From: Sphingomonas carotinifaciens
GTDB taxonomy: Bacteria > Pseudomonadota > Alphaproteobacteria > Sphingomonadales > Sphingomonadaceae
NCBI RefSeq assembly: GCF_009789535.1
Contig: NZ_WSUT01000005.1
Coordinates: 2,550,001-2,614,000 of the forward strand
DNA: 64,000 bases
Direction: 5' to 3'
Both the position numbers and the translations under genes were made by a program. Below, in pieces: positions 26,264 to 35,892 of the stretch (the first letter of the stretch is position 1; each line of letters starts with the position of its first letter). Below the pieces are notes generated by a model, which was not told the origin of the DNA, did not search any database, and saw only the letters and a program-made list of their open reading frames with translations.

Positions 26264-29200
26264 GCGGGACGATTTCGGGCGGGCGGCACGACTGGCTGGG
26301 GTATCTGCAGCCGGAGGGGCTGGTGGTGGCGCCGGCGGCGCTGGCGCGGATCGGGGTGTGGCCGGCGCCGCAGACGGCGGCGGACGGCGAGGCGGTGACA
26401 CAGGCGCTGGCGCAGGAACCTTGGGCGCTGTTTCGCGACGTGCTGGGCTGGGCACCGGAGCGGGTGGCGGGCGCGCCGGGCGGGCCGGTGCTGCCCGAGG
26501 ATCTGCGGGTGGCGTTCGACGGGGGCGAGACGCTGCTGGAGCCGGACTGGGCGGTGTTTGCAGCCGATGGCACGGTGCAGTTGCTGGTGCGGATCGAGGC
26601 GGAGGACCTGCTGCTCGACCGGCGGGGCACGCTGGAGGGATGGGAGGCGACCGCGCAGCAGCGGTTCGAGCGGTTGCTGCGCGAGACGGGAGTGCCGGCC
26701 GGGGTGATCCTGGGCGCGCGAGAGACCGGGCGGCGCGAGGGGGCGGCGGGCGAGCGCGTACTGCGGCTGGTGGTGGCGCCCAAGGGCGAAATGGCGGGGC
26801 ACATGACCTGGCCGCTGGCGGCGCTGACGGATGTTGCCGGGCGCGGGATGCTGGCGGGGCTGAAGCTGCTGCTCGACGCGCATGCGCTGTTCACCGGGCC
26901 ACCGTCGCACCGCCTGCCCGCCCTGCTCGCCGAAAGCCGCGCGGCACAGGCGGATGTGTCGTCGCGGCTGGCCGGACAGGTGCTGGCGAGCTTGCACGAG
27001 ATGCTGCGCGGGCTGGACGCGGCCGATCCGGCACGGGTGCGCGCGCTGGCGGCGAGCGATCCGCAGCATCTGTACGAGGCGGTGCTGACCGTGCTGCTGC
27101 GCCTGATCTTCATCCTGTATGCCGAGGATCGCGGGCTGATGCCCTCGGCCGGGGGTGGCGCGGCCAAGCTGCTGTACGAACAGGGCTATGCGCTGGGCGG
27201 ACTGCACATGCGGCTGCGCGACGACGCGGCGCTCTACCCCGATACGATGGACGAGCGGCGCGGGGCCTGGGGGCGGCTGCTGGCGCTGTTCCGGTTGGTC
27301 AGCCGGGGGCATCCATCGGGCTTCATGCAGCCGCGCGGGGGCAAGCTGTTCAGCGAGGCGGCGTTTCCCTTCCTGCTCGGGCGCGACGCGCCGGGGAATG
27401 CGGACCGGGTGTTGCCGGTGGGGGACGGATGCATCCTGCGCGTGCTGGACGGGCTGCTGATGCTGGGAGGTGAGCGGGTCGCATACCGGTCGCTCAGCGT
27501 CGAGCAGATCGGGTCGGTGTACGAGACGGTGATGGGCTTCACCGTGGAGCGTGCGGCGGGGCCGATGCTGGCGATCCGGGCGGGCAAGGGCAACCGGGTG
27601 CCGGTGTGGGTGGACCTGGATGCGCTGGCCGGCGCGAAGCCGGGCGAGCGCGAGAAGCTGTTGAAAGCATGGACCGGGCGCGGTGCGTTTCCGGCGGCGG
27701 TGTCGCGGGCGCTGGCGCGTGCGGAGGATGCGGGCGCGCTGGCCGCGGCCCTGGCGCCGGTGGTGGACGGGCGCGCCTGCCCGCGGGGAAGCGCGGTCGC
27801 CGCCGGCACGCCGATCCTGCAGCCGACCGACGAGCGGCGGCGCACGGGGAGCCATTATACGCCAAAGGCGCTGACCAGACCGATCGTGGCGCATGCGCTG
27901 GCCCCCGCCTTTGACCGGATCGGGGCGGATGCGGGGCCGGCGGAGGTGCTGGACCTGAAGGTGTGCGACCCCGCCGCGGGATCGGGCGCGTTTCTGGTCG
28001 AGGCGTGCCGGCAACTGGGCGAGCGGCTGGTGGCGGCATGGGCGCGCTGGCCGGCGCAGCGGCCGACCATACCGCCGGACGAGGACGAGTTGCTGCACGC
28101 CAAGCGGCTGGTGGCGCAGCATTGCCTGCGCGGGGTGGATCGCAATCCGCTGGCGATCGACCTGGCCAAGCTGTCGCTGTGGCTGGAGACGCTGGCGAGC
28201 GCACACGAGTTCACCTTTCTGGACAATGTGCTGCGCTGTGGCGACAGCCTGGTCGGCCTGCCCAATCCCAAGATCGTCGCAGTGACATGGGGCAAGGTGT
28301 CCGGGCAGCACAGCTTCGTCGAGGCGATCGTGCGCGACGGCATCAACGCCGCCGCCGACCTGCGCCGCCTGATGCGTAGCGAGGCCGAGATCGCGCCCTA
28401 TGCGGTGCAGGAAGGACGCCACCGCGCGGCGATAACCGCGCTCACCCGCGCGCATCTGGTGGCGGATGCCGTGCTGTTGTCCTTTTTCGAGGGCAGCGGC
28501 GTGCGCGACCGCGAGGCGCGGCTGGCGGAGGTGCAGCAACTGGTTCTGGCCCCGAGCGCGCAAAGCTGGTCGCGGCTGGAAGCCTTGCGCGAACGCCTGC
28601 ACGCCTTGCCCGTCGGCATCACCAGTTTCCATTGGGAGCTGGAGTTCGAGGACGTGTTCACGCGGCCCAATCCCGGTTTCGACGCGATCGTCGGCAACCC
28701 GCCCTTTGCCGGCAAGAACACGATCGCGGCGGGCCATGCCGCCGCCTATCCGGACTGGCTGAAGACGCTGCACCCCCATGCGCATGGCAATGCCGATCTG
28801 GCCGCGCACTTCTTTCGCCGGGCGTTCGGGCTGCTGCGCCGGGGCGGCGCCTTCGGGTTGATCGCGACCAATACCATCCGGCAGGGCGACACCCGCGACA
28901 CCGGGCTGCGGCGCATACTCGACGAGGGCGGCGTGATCTATCGCGCGGTCAGCCGGCATCAGTGGGAGGGCGATGCGGCGGTGGTGGTGGCGCAGGTGTT
29001 CGTGCGCAGGGGCGCCGTCGCCGAGGATACCGGAGCGGTGCTGGACGGGCGGCCGGTGCGGCGGATTTCGGCCTATCTGATGGAGGGGGATCTGGATGGG
29101 TCGCCGGCGGTGTTGCGGGCGAATGCGGGCAAGGCGTTTCAGGGATCTATCCTGCTGGGTATCGGATTTACCTTCGACGACGCCAACGCGGCCAAGGGGA

Positions 29201-30198
29201 AAGCGTCCGAGTTGGCAGCGATGCAAAGGCTGATCGCTGACCGACCGAATATCGCGGAGGTTGTCGCTCCCTATCTGGGTGCCGATGAAGTCAACAATTC
29301 TCCCATTCACGCGCATCATCGCTACGCCATCAATTTCAGCGACATGCCGCTCCGCCGGATGGCCGAGGGCGTATCTTGGAACTCACTGAACGGGCCGGCA
29401 CGTGCGGAGCAGCTAAGGTGCGGCGTCGTGGCGCCCGACTATCCCCGATCCGTCGCGCAGGACTGGCCGGAGGCCCTTGCGATCGTGGATCGGCTGGTGA
29501 GGCCCGTTCGCGAGCAGGACAACCGTGCCGTCTACCGCAATCGATGGTGGCAATATGCCGAGCGTCGTGTTGACCTGTATCGGAGTATTGCCGGTCAGCA
29601 CCATGTTCTTGCGATCGGTGCTGCGGCGCTTGCCCATCATGCATTTGCCCGCCTGCCCGCCAACCTGATCTATTCCCACAAGTTGATCGTCTTCGCGATG
29701 CCGCGGCTGTCGCAATTTGCCGTGCTGCAATCCAGGATACACGAAATCTGGAACCGTACCTTCGGCAGCACCTTTGGTGATGCGCCGACCTATAATCCCA
29801 CACAGGTATTCGAAACCTTCCCCCTGCCCCCCGGCCATGACGATGCACCGGCACTGGAAGCCGCCGGGCAAGCCTATCACGACACCCGCGCCGCGCTGAT
29901 GATCGCGACCGGTCAGGGGATGACGCCGACCTATAACCGCTTCCACCGCAAGGCCGATACGGGCGCGGATATCGAGGGCCTGCGCGCGCTGCACCACACC
30001 ATGGATCGCGCGGTGCTGACCGCCTACGGCTGGGACGATCTGGCGGCGGAGGCCGAGCCTGTCTTTCTGGATGCCGATAGCGAGGACGATCACCGCTATC
30101 AGGGACGGTTGTTCTGGCCGGCGCCGTTTCGCGATGCGGTGCTGGCGCGGCTGCTGACATTGAACGAGGAACGCGCGACGATGGAGCGGATGCTGTGA
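26260..30198 (+). CDS. drmMI: DISARM adenine-specific DNA methyltransferase DrmMI
   Basis: 1312 residues. SAM-binding motif I is at 568-576 (VCDPAAGSG, followed by AFLVEA) and the amino-methyltransferase catalytic motif NPPF is at 813-816 (DAIVGNPPFAGKN), as in large N6-adenine methylases of the type IIG/BREX PglX class. The protein is long enough to include N-terminal helical and C-terminal target-recognition regions (YNPTQVFETFPLP near the end). In DISARM the methylase marks host DNA as self. The start at 26260 overlaps drmD (ATGA) and the end overlaps drmA (GTGA). The MI (not 5mC MII) type together with DrmD indicates class 1 DISARM. Confidence 0.93.
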   Translation: MSGTISGGRHDWLGYLQPEGLVVAPAALARIGVWPAPQTAADGEAVTQALAQEPWALFRDVLGWAPERVAGAPGGPVLPEDLRVAFDGGETLLEPDWAVFAADGTVQLLVRIEAEDLLLDRRGTLEGWEATAQQRFERLLRETGVPAGVILGARETGRREGAAGERVLRLVVAPKGEMAGHMTWPLAALTDVAGRGMLAGLKLLLDAHALFTGPPSHRLPALLAESRAAQADVSSRLAGQVLASLHEMLRGLDAADPARVRALAASDPQHLYEAVLTVLLRLIFILYAEDRGLMPSAGGGAAKLLYEQGYALGGLHMRLRDDAALYPDTMDERRGAWGRLLALFRLVSRGHPSGFMQPRGGKLFSEAAFPFLLGRDAPGNADRVLPVGDGCILRVLDGLLMLGGERVAYRSLSVEQIGSVYETVMGFTVERAAGPMLAIRAGKGNRVPVWVDLDALAGAKPGEREKLLKAWTGRGAFPAAVSRALARAEDAGALAAALAPVVDGRACPRGSAVAAGTPILQPTDERRRTGSHYTPKALTRPIVAHALAPAFDRIGADAGPAEVLDLKVCDPAAGSGAFLVEACRQLGERLVAAWARWPAQRPTIPPDEDELLHAKRLVAQHCLRGVDRNPLAIDLAKLSLWLETLASAHEFTFLDNVLRCGDSLVGLPNPKIVAVTWGKVSGQHSFVEAIVRDGINAAADLRRLMRSEAEIAPYAVQEGRHRAAITALTRAHLVADAVLLSFFEGSGVRDREARLAEVQQLVLAPSAQSWSRLEALRERLHALPVGITSFHWELEFEDVFTRPNPGFDAIVGNPPFAGKNTIAAGHAAAYPDWLKTLHPHAHGNADLAAHFFRRAFGLLRRGGAFGLIATNTIRQGDTRDTGLRRILDEGGVIYRAVSRHQWEGDAAVVVAQVFVRRGAVAEDTGAVLDGRPVRRISAYLMEGDLDGSPAVLRANAGKAFQGSILLGIGFTFDDANAAKGKASELAAMQRLIADRPNIAEVVAPYLGADEVNNSPIHAHHRYAINFSDMPLRRMAEGVSWNSLNGPARAEQLRCGVVAPDYPRSVAQDWPEALAIVDRLVRPVREQDNRAVYRNRWWQYAERRVDLYRSIAGQHHVLAIGAAALAHHAFARLPANLIYSHKLIVFAMPRLSQFAVLQSRIHEIWNRTFGSTFGDAPTYNPTQVFETFPLPPGHDDAPALEAAGQAYHDTRAALMIATGQGMTPTYNRFHRKADTGADIEGLRALHHTMDRAVLTAYGWDDLAAEAEPVFLDADSEDDHRYQGRLFWPAPFRDAVLARLLTLNEERATMERML

Positions 30199-33100
30199 GC
30201 GCGGCAGGCGTGCGCGCCGGGCTGGTGGAACGCCTGCGCCGTAACCTGATCGGGCCGAGCGAGGCGGCGGATGGGGATCTGGCCGAGGAACGGTTGCCGG
30301 CGGGGGAAAGCCCGTCGCGCTGGTACCTGTCGGGCTTCATCGCGCCATCGGGCGAACTGGCGGCCGAGCCCGACATGCCGGCGGATGCCGAGCTGGAGGA
30401 GATCGACAGCTTCCTGCCCGAACTGGACGGGTTCAGCGTCGGCGGCGCGGCGGGCGATCATGACGAGCCCGATGCGCCCCCTGCCCGCCGCCGTTTCCTG
30501 CCGAGCGCGATCGGGCTGTCGACCATGGTCGATCCCGGCGTCGACGCATTGGAGGTGTGCGTGACATGGGGCGATTACGTGCCCGAGCCGCCGCTGCCGC
30601 CCGAGATGCTGGAAAGCGGGGGCGAGCTTCGCGGGACGGCGATCACGTGGCGGCGGGTGCCGCGCGAATGCACCGTCACGCTGCCGCTGCCGGGCGAAGG
30701 TGACGGCATGGTGCGGCGCGCCCTGCCCGGCTCGGCGGCGACGGCACGGCCCGGCGGCGGGCTGGAACTGGCGGTGCGTGCCCGCCCCTTCCGCCTGCGC
30801 CTGGCGACCGGCGAGACGCGCGCGGTGCAGGTGGTGACCGTGTTTCTGGTCAACAAGCGGCTGGAGCCGCCGTCGCGCTACCGCGATCTGGCCTATGCCT
30901 ATCAGGTGCGGCTGGCGCTGGCGTGCGACGCGGGCTTCGTCGCGCAGGCCGACCTGTCGCGGATCGCGCGCGATGACTGGGACGATCAACTGGCGGACCT
31001 GCATTACCGGGATGCGGCGGCCTATGCGGCGGGCCTGGGGTGCGCCGCCGGACATGGCGTGGACGCCGACGGGCGGGTGCGGCGGGTGCATACCACGCAC
31101 ATGCCGCGCGCGGCGGTGGAGCGGACCGTGGCGGCGGCGGTGCCGGGGGTGACCTTCGGCATGGACCGGTTGGCGGAACTGGCGGCGGGTGACGGGGCGG
31201 CGTTGCGCGCGGCGCTGGCGCCGCTGGCGGCGGCCTATGGCGACTGGTCGGTGGCGCAGCGCGGGGCGATGGATGCCCCCGATATTGCGGGCGCGGCGCA
31301 GCGGCTTCGGACCGCCGAAACGTTGATCGCGGCGCAGGATGTGGCGCGCGGGCGGATCGCGGCGGGCATCGCCCTGCTGGCCGGGGATGCACGGGCGCGG
31401 ACCGCCTTTGCCATCGCCAATCGTGCAGTGGCCGATGCGGCACGAGCGCGGCGGCCGGGGGACGGCGCGCCCGCGTGGCGGCCATTCCAGCTGGCCTTCA
31501 TCCTGCTCAATCTGGCGGGGATGGCGGACCGGCGGCATCCGGATCGCGACGCCGCCGATCTGTTGTTCTTTCCCACCGGCGGCGGCAAGACCGAGGCCTA
31601 TCTGGGACTGGCCGCCTTCACCATCGCGTTGCGGCGGCTGGGGGCGAGCGGCGTGCTGGGCGCGGGCGTGGCGGTGATCATGCGCTATACGCTCAGGCTG
31701 TTGACGCTGGACCAGCTGGGGCGTGCGGCCGGGCTGGTCTGTGCGCTGGAGCTGCTGCGCGAGGGGCCGGATTACCGCGACGGGGATGGCCGGCGGATGC
31801 TGGGCGACTGGCCGATCGAGATCGGCCTGTGGGTCGGCTCCGACGCCAGTCCCAACCGGCTGGGTCGCAAGGGCGACAAGAGCGAGGGGACCGCAGTCAA
31901 GCGGGTGCGCGCCTATAGCAGCGGGCGCGATGCGCGCGCGCCGGCACCGATCAAGGCGTGCCCGTGGTGCGGCACCGCCTTTACCCCGCAAAGCTTTCGC
32001 TGCGTGCCGAATGCCGACGCGCCGACCAATCTGGAGCTGCGCTGCGTCAACATGGCGTGCCCGTTCACCGGCGACCGTGCGCTGCCGGTGGTGAGCGTGG
32101 ACGAGGCGATCTATCGCCGTCTGCCCGCCTTCCTGATCGCCACGGTGGACAAGTTCGCGGCGCTGCCGTGGAGCGGTCAGGCGGGTGCGTTCTTCGGCCA
32201 TGTCGACCGGGCGGACGATAGCGGCTTCTTCGGGGCGGCCGAGCCGGGATGCGGCCGGGCGCTGGACGGCGGGCACCGGCTGGACCCGCCCGACCTGGTG
32301 ATCCAGGACGAATTGCACCTGATCTCCGGCCCGCTGGGCACGGTGGCGGGGCTGTACGAGGCAGCGATCGACCGGCTGGCGACGCGGATGGTGGAGGGCG
32401 TGCGGGTGCGGCCCAAGATCGTCGCCTCCACCGCGACGGTCCGGCGCGCGCGCGACCAGATTGCCGCGCTGTTCGACCGGGGGGACACGCATATCTTTCC
32501 GCCGCCCGGACTCGATCGGCGCGACAGTTTCTTTGCGGTGACGCGGGGCGAGAGCGCGGACGATCCCGCGCGCTGGTATGTCGGGATCGCCGCGGCGGGG
32601 CGCGGGCCCAAGCTGGTGTTCCTGCAGGCGCTGGTCACGCTGCTCGGCGGGGCGCAGGGGCTGGCGGATGCTGGTGGCGAGGCGGATGCGTATCTGACCG
32701 CCCTTTGTTATTTCAACGCCTTGCGCGAACTGGGCGGCGCGCGGCGGATCGTCGAGGACGAGGTGGCAGCACGCGCGGCGCATTACGGCGCGCAGCGGCG
32801 GCGGCTGGAGCCGGCCGACCGGCCGTTCGGGGACCGGCTGCTCGGCGAGCCGGTGGAGCTGACCTCGCGCGTGTCGACCGATCAGGTGGCGGCGGCCAAG
32901 CGGCGGCTGGAGGCAGGGTTCGGCGATGACGGGGAGCGGCCCGTTGACGTCGCGCTGGCCACCAACATGATCTCGGTCGGGCTCGATATCGACCGGCTGG
33001 GGCTGATGCTGGTGCAGGGACAGCCCAAGACCGCGGCGGAATATATCCAGGCGACGAGCCGGGTCGGGCGCAATCCGGCGCGGCCCGGTCTGGTGGTGGT

Positions 33101-33650
33101 GGTGCTGAACGTCCACCGGCCACGCGACCGGATGCATTTCGAGCAGTTCGGGCATTTCCACGACACCTTTTACCGCGCGGTGGAGGCGACGAGCGTGACG
33201 CCGTGGTCCGCGCGCGCGCTGGACCGGTCGCTGGCGGCGGTGGTGGTGGCGATAGCGCGGCACCTCGACCCCGCGCTGACACCCTCGGGCGCCGTCGATG
33301 CGCTGGCCAACGCAGCCGATACGCGGGCGGCGGTGGTGCGGCATCTGGTGGACCGGGCGCCGGATGACATTGCGGGGGGCAAGGACCGGCTGGCGGCGGC
33401 GATCGAGGGGTTGCTGGACGACTGGGTGACGGTGGCGGCGGCGCAGACCGCGGCGGGCGGGCGCTTCAGCTACGAGGATCGGCCGCAGCGGCTGCTCCAC
33501 CCGCCGCTCGACCCGGTGCTGGACAATCTGGAGCCGGCACATCGGCGCTTCCAGGCGGGGTGGAGCATGCGCGACGTGGAGCCCGGCGTGCTGATCCGGC
33601 CGCGGGGGCCGGATGGCGAGCGGGTATCGGGTGCAGGAGATATGGCATGA
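30195..33650 (+). CDS. drmA: DISARM helicase-like protein DrmA
   Basis: 1151 residues. A divergent SF2 helicase forms the core: Walker A FFPTGGGKTEAY at about 458-469, QDELH at 704-708 as Walker B, a motif-III-like region near KIVASTATVRRARDQ, and the C-terminal motif ATSRVGRNPARPG. A zinc-finger-like Cys cluster sits between (CPWCGTAF at 589-596, with later LRCVNMACPF). DrmA with DrmB forms the DISARM core that binds incoming DNA. The GTG start at 30195 overlaps the drmMI stop, and the end overlaps drmB by 4 bp. The N-terminal 250 residues are of unknown fold. Confidence 0.93.
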   Translation: MSAAGVRAGLVERLRRNLIGPSEAADGDLAEERLPAGESPSRWYLSGFIAPSGELAAEPDMPADAELEEIDSFLPELDGFSVGGAAGDHDEPDAPPARRRFLPSAIGLSTMVDPGVDALEVCVTWGDYVPEPPLPPEMLESGGELRGTAITWRRVPRECTVTLPLPGEGDGMVRRALPGSAATARPGGGLELAVRARPFRLRLATGETRAVQVVTVFLVNKRLEPPSRYRDLAYAYQVRLALACDAGFVAQADLSRIARDDWDDQLADLHYRDAAAYAAGLGCAAGHGVDADGRVRRVHTTHMPRAAVERTVAAAVPGVTFGMDRLAELAAGDGAALRAALAPLAAAYGDWSVAQRGAMDAPDIAGAAQRLRTAETLIAAQDVARGRIAAGIALLAGDARARTAFAIANRAVADAARARRPGDGAPAWRPFQLAFILLNLAGMADRRHPDRDAADLLFFPTGGGKTEAYLGLAAFTIALRRLGASGVLGAGVAVIMRYTLRLLTLDQLGRAAGLVCALELLREGPDYRDGDGRRMLGDWPIEIGLWVGSDASPNRLGRKGDKSEGTAVKRVRAYSSGRDARAPAPIKACPWCGTAFTPQSFRCVPNADAPTNLELRCVNMACPFTGDRALPVVSVDEAIYRRLPAFLIATVDKFAALPWSGQAGAFFGHVDRADDSGFFGAAEPGCGRALDGGHRLDPPDLVIQDELHLISGPLGTVAGLYEAAIDRLATRMVEGVRVRPKIVASTATVRRARDQIAALFDRGDTHIFPPPGLDRRDSFFAVTRGESADDPARWYVGIAAAGRGPKLVFLQALVTLLGGAQGLADAGGEADAYLTALCYFNALRELGGARRIVEDEVAARAAHYGAQRRRLEPADRPFGDRLLGEPVELTSRVSTDQVAAAKRRLEAGFGDDGERPVDVALATNMISVGLDIDRLGLMLVQGQPKTAAEYIQATSRVGRNPARPGLVVVVLNVHRPRDRMHFEQFGHFHDTFYRAVEATSVTPWSARALDRSLAAVVVAIARHLDPALTPSGAVDALANAADTRAAVVRHLVDRAPDDIAGGKDRLAAAIEGLLDDWVTVAAAQTAAGGRFSYEDRPQRLLHPPLDPVLDNLEPAHRRFQAGWSMRDVEPGVLIRPRGPDGERVSGAGDMA

Positions 33651-35512
33651 GCGCCAAGCGCGTGACGCTGCGGCAATCGCAACTGGTGCTCGGCTTCGGG
33701 CCCGGCGCGATGGTGGACCTGCCCACCCGCTCGGTCATCGTCGGCGGGCTGGACCTGTGGCACATGCGCGAGCGGGGAAGCTGGCGCGCCGTGCACGAGC
33801 CGCGGGCGGTGGCGGTGCTGGAGGCGCTGCTGCGCGCCAACGGGCGGTTGGCCGAGGGGGTGCGGCTGAGCCTGCGCACGCCACCGGTCGATGACGAGGG
33901 ACGCACCGGTGCGGGCGAGCCGCCGGGGGTGGAGGCGCGGATCTTTCCGGCCTGGTTCGTCGCGCGCGATGCGGAGGAGGCCGGCGACGTGCACCGCCGG
34001 CGGCTGGTGCGCTGGCGCGACCTGAACCCGCGCGGGCGGGCCGACCTGATCGACGATGACGGGCGGCGCGTGGGGGTGACCCCGATCCGCTTCGTCGCGG
34101 GATGCCGGAAAGGGCATTTGCAGGACATCGACTGGAGCTATGCCGTGCATGTCGGGATGCCGGGCGAACGCTGCGTCCAGCCGCTATGGCTGGAGGAGCG
34201 CGGCACCTCGGGCGATCCCGCCTCGACGCGGATTGTGTGCGGATGCGGTGCCGCACTCTCGCTGCGCGATGCGCAGGCGGACGGACGTTTCGGCAAGTGC
34301 CGCGGGCGGCGCCCCTGGCTGCGCACGGACGAGCCGGGGGAATGCGACGAACATCTCCGCTTCCTGACGCGGACCGCGACCAACGCCTATTTCCCGCAGG
34401 TGCTGACCATCATCTCGCTGCCCGCCGCGGAGGACGAGCTGACCCGGCTGGTCGAGGCGCATATGGATGCGATCGACTGGGTGACGATGCCGGCCGAAAT
34501 GGCGATGGCGCGGCGCGCCAACCCGGCCTTGCGCGCCGCGCTGGCGGGATGGAGCGATGCGGAAATCGTCGCACGCGTCGCACAACTCCGCGCGCGGGGA
34601 CACCAGAATCTGGAAAAGGCGCCCAAGGTGGCGGAGTTCGACCTGCTGGCCAGCGGCGCGGGCGAAATCGGCTCGGACACGCCCGATGCCCGGCTGCACG
34701 CGCGCACGCTGACCCGCGATCAGTGGGACGGGGAGCGGCCACGGCTGGGCCCGATCGCGTCGGCGGTGGCGGTGCACCGGCTGCGCGAGGTGGCGTGCCT
34801 GTACGGCTTTACCCGGTTCGAGGCGGCGCCGACCGCGATCGATGGCGATCTGGAGGAACTGTATCTGGCGGTGGAGGGCGCCGCGCTGGCGACCGAGCTG
34901 GAATGGCTGCCCGCGGTGGAGCAACTGGGCGAAGGCATCTTCCTTCGCTTCGATCCGCACGCCATCCGGGCCTGGCTGGCGCGGCCGGCGGTGGCCGCCC
35001 GCGGCGACATGCTGCTGCGCGGACATGACCGGTGGCGGGCGAACCAGGCTTACGGCGACAAGCTGCGCTTTCCCACCCTCGCCTATTACGCGATGCACGG
35101 CTTTTCCCACGCGCTGATGAACGAGATCGCGCTGGATTGCGGATATCCGGCAACCGCGCTGAAGGAGCGGCTGTACGCGATCGTCGACGACGACGGGGAG
35201 CGGTTCGGGCTGCTGCTCTACACCGCGACGACGGGCGCGCAGGGCACGCTGGGCGGGCTGACCGCGGTGCTGCCCCGGCTGGGTGCGATCGTCGAGCGGG
35301 CGCTGGACCGGCTGGCCCTGTGCAGCGGCGACCCGATCTGCGCCGAGCATGATCCGGACGCACATGGCGACGAACGCGCGCTGAGCGGCGCGGCCTGCCA
35401 TAGCTGCCTGCTGGTGGCCGAGACGAGTTGCGAGGCGCGCAACCTGTATCTCGACCGGGCGCTGACTGCGCCGACGGTGCTGACGGAGCGGGCGGCGTTG
35501 TTCGGGGGGTAG
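33647..35512 (+). CDS. drmB: DISARM protein DrmB (DUF1998)
   Basis: 621 residues. The C-terminal DUF1998 region carries the family's Cys-containing signature (GAACHSCLLVAETSCEARN, about 580-598), and a second Cys group lies mid-protein (IVCGCGAALSLRD and GKCRGRRPW). MSAKRVTLRQSQLVLGFGPGAMVDL is the usual DrmB N-terminus (split here as MSAKRVTLRQ and following). DrmB partners DrmA. The start is ATG at 33647, with AGGAG upstream, overlapping the drmA stop. A drmC (phospholipase-D-type) gene normally follows in class 1 loci but is not found; the next 574 bp has no recognisable protein gene. Confidence 0.94.
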   Translation: MSAKRVTLRQSQLVLGFGPGAMVDLPTRSVIVGGLDLWHMRERGSWRAVHEPRAVAVLEALLRANGRLAEGVRLSLRTPPVDDEGRTGAGEPPGVEARIFPAWFVARDAEEAGDVHRRRLVRWRDLNPRGRADLIDDDGRRVGVTPIRFVAGCRKGHLQDIDWSYAVHVGMPGERCVQPLWLEERGTSGDPASTRIVCGCGAALSLRDAQADGRFGKCRGRRPWLRTDEPGECDEHLRFLTRTATNAYFPQVLTIISLPAAEDELTRLVEAHMDAIDWVTMPAEMAMARRANPALRAALAGWSDAEIVARVAQLRARGHQNLEKAPKVAEFDLLASGAGEIGSDTPDARLHARTLTRDQWDGERPRLGPIASAVAVHRLREVACLYGFTRFEAAPTAIDGDLEELYLAVEGAALATELEWLPAVEQLGEGIFLRFDPHAIRAWLARPAVAARGDMLLRGHDRWRANQAYGDKLRFPTLAYYAMHGFSHALMNEIALDCGYPATALKERLYAIVDDDGERFGLLLYTATTGAQGTLGGLTAVLPRLGAIVERALDRLALCSGDPICAEHDPDAHGDERALSGAACHSCLLVAETSCEARNLYLDRALTAPTVLTERAALFGG

Positions 35513-35514
35513 CC

Positions 35515-35529
35515 GCGGAATTATTCCGC
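35515..35529 (+). terminator. Small hairpin after drmB
   Basis: GCGGAA-TTA-TTCCGC, a 6-bp perfect stem with a 3-nt loop, starts 3 bp after the drmB stop and is followed within 5 nt by TTTT. It is a weak intrinsic terminator candidate that would separate the DISARM transcript from the cas region. Confidence 0.4.
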
Positions 35530-35892
35530 CAGCTTTTCTGACCCGATGTCCATGGCGGTAACGCGATACCTCACCGCCCATGGCCATTAGGAACATGCCT
35601 TAGGGCGCAACTAGTACCCGGCAACATGCCATAAGGGGCGTTTAGATAGATGTTGACGGAGTGCCGTTGGCGAGCTCTAGTAGCGCATGCTCTCGCCCTT
35701 CCACACCATATCCACTCGGCGCTATCGTCGCGGCTACTTGCGGGCTGCTACATTCGCACGCTTGTTGCAGTGGTGGCAGAAGATCATTCCCCGGCTGGAA
35801 AGTTGGTCTTTTGCATGGCGTGCGCAATATGAGAGCAAGTCCAACGCCTATGCGGCGGGAGGTCGGGCTGCACGCGCCCCAGAGATCTTAAG
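35530..35892. other. Non-coding stretch between DISARM and the mini-CRISPR
   Basis: About 360 bases of lower GC content than both neighbours. Seen: an imperfect inverted repeat CCATGGCGGT (35550-35559) / ACCGCCCATGG (35573-35583); two AACATGCC boxes 31 bp apart (35592 and 35623) that match the mini-CRISPR spacer; a TTGACG hexamer at 35654. Open frames of 60-106 codons exist (one from 35687 to 36007 on the plus strand) but none shows a good ribosome binding site or family. The last of these runs through the degenerate repeats, so it is probably chance or a decayed gene. In CreTA-type loci a small toxic RNA (creT) occupies this position; no creT can be identified from sequence alone. Confidence 0.45.
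35592..35645 (+). promoter_or_regulatory. Two candidate target sites for the mini-CRISPR guide
   Basis: Site 1 (35595-35614) and site 2 (35626-35645) each begin ATGCC and are each preceded by AAC. Against the 20-nt spacer of the mini-CRISPR, site 2 matches positions 1-8 without a gap and 14 of 20 overall. Site 1 matches positions 1-5, 7-8, 10-11 and 13-14 (13 of 20 overall). In type I-E, crRNA positions 6 and 12 do not pair with the target, so several mismatches fall where they cost little. AAC directly 5' of the protospacer is a plausible PAM, since the array repeat itself ends in C. Binding here would be seed-type, suited to repression rather than cleavage (inference). Confidence 0.5.

Noticed and set aside
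26242..29319. 1025-codon minus-strand frame opposite drmMI
   Set aside because: Composition is Arg/Pro/His/Gln-rich with no domain; the plus strand carries methyltransferase motifs I and NPPF.
30099..33542. 1147-codon minus-strand frame opposite drmA
   Set aside because: Same type of antisense shadow; drmA has complete helicase motifs and overlapping start and stop codons with its neighbours.
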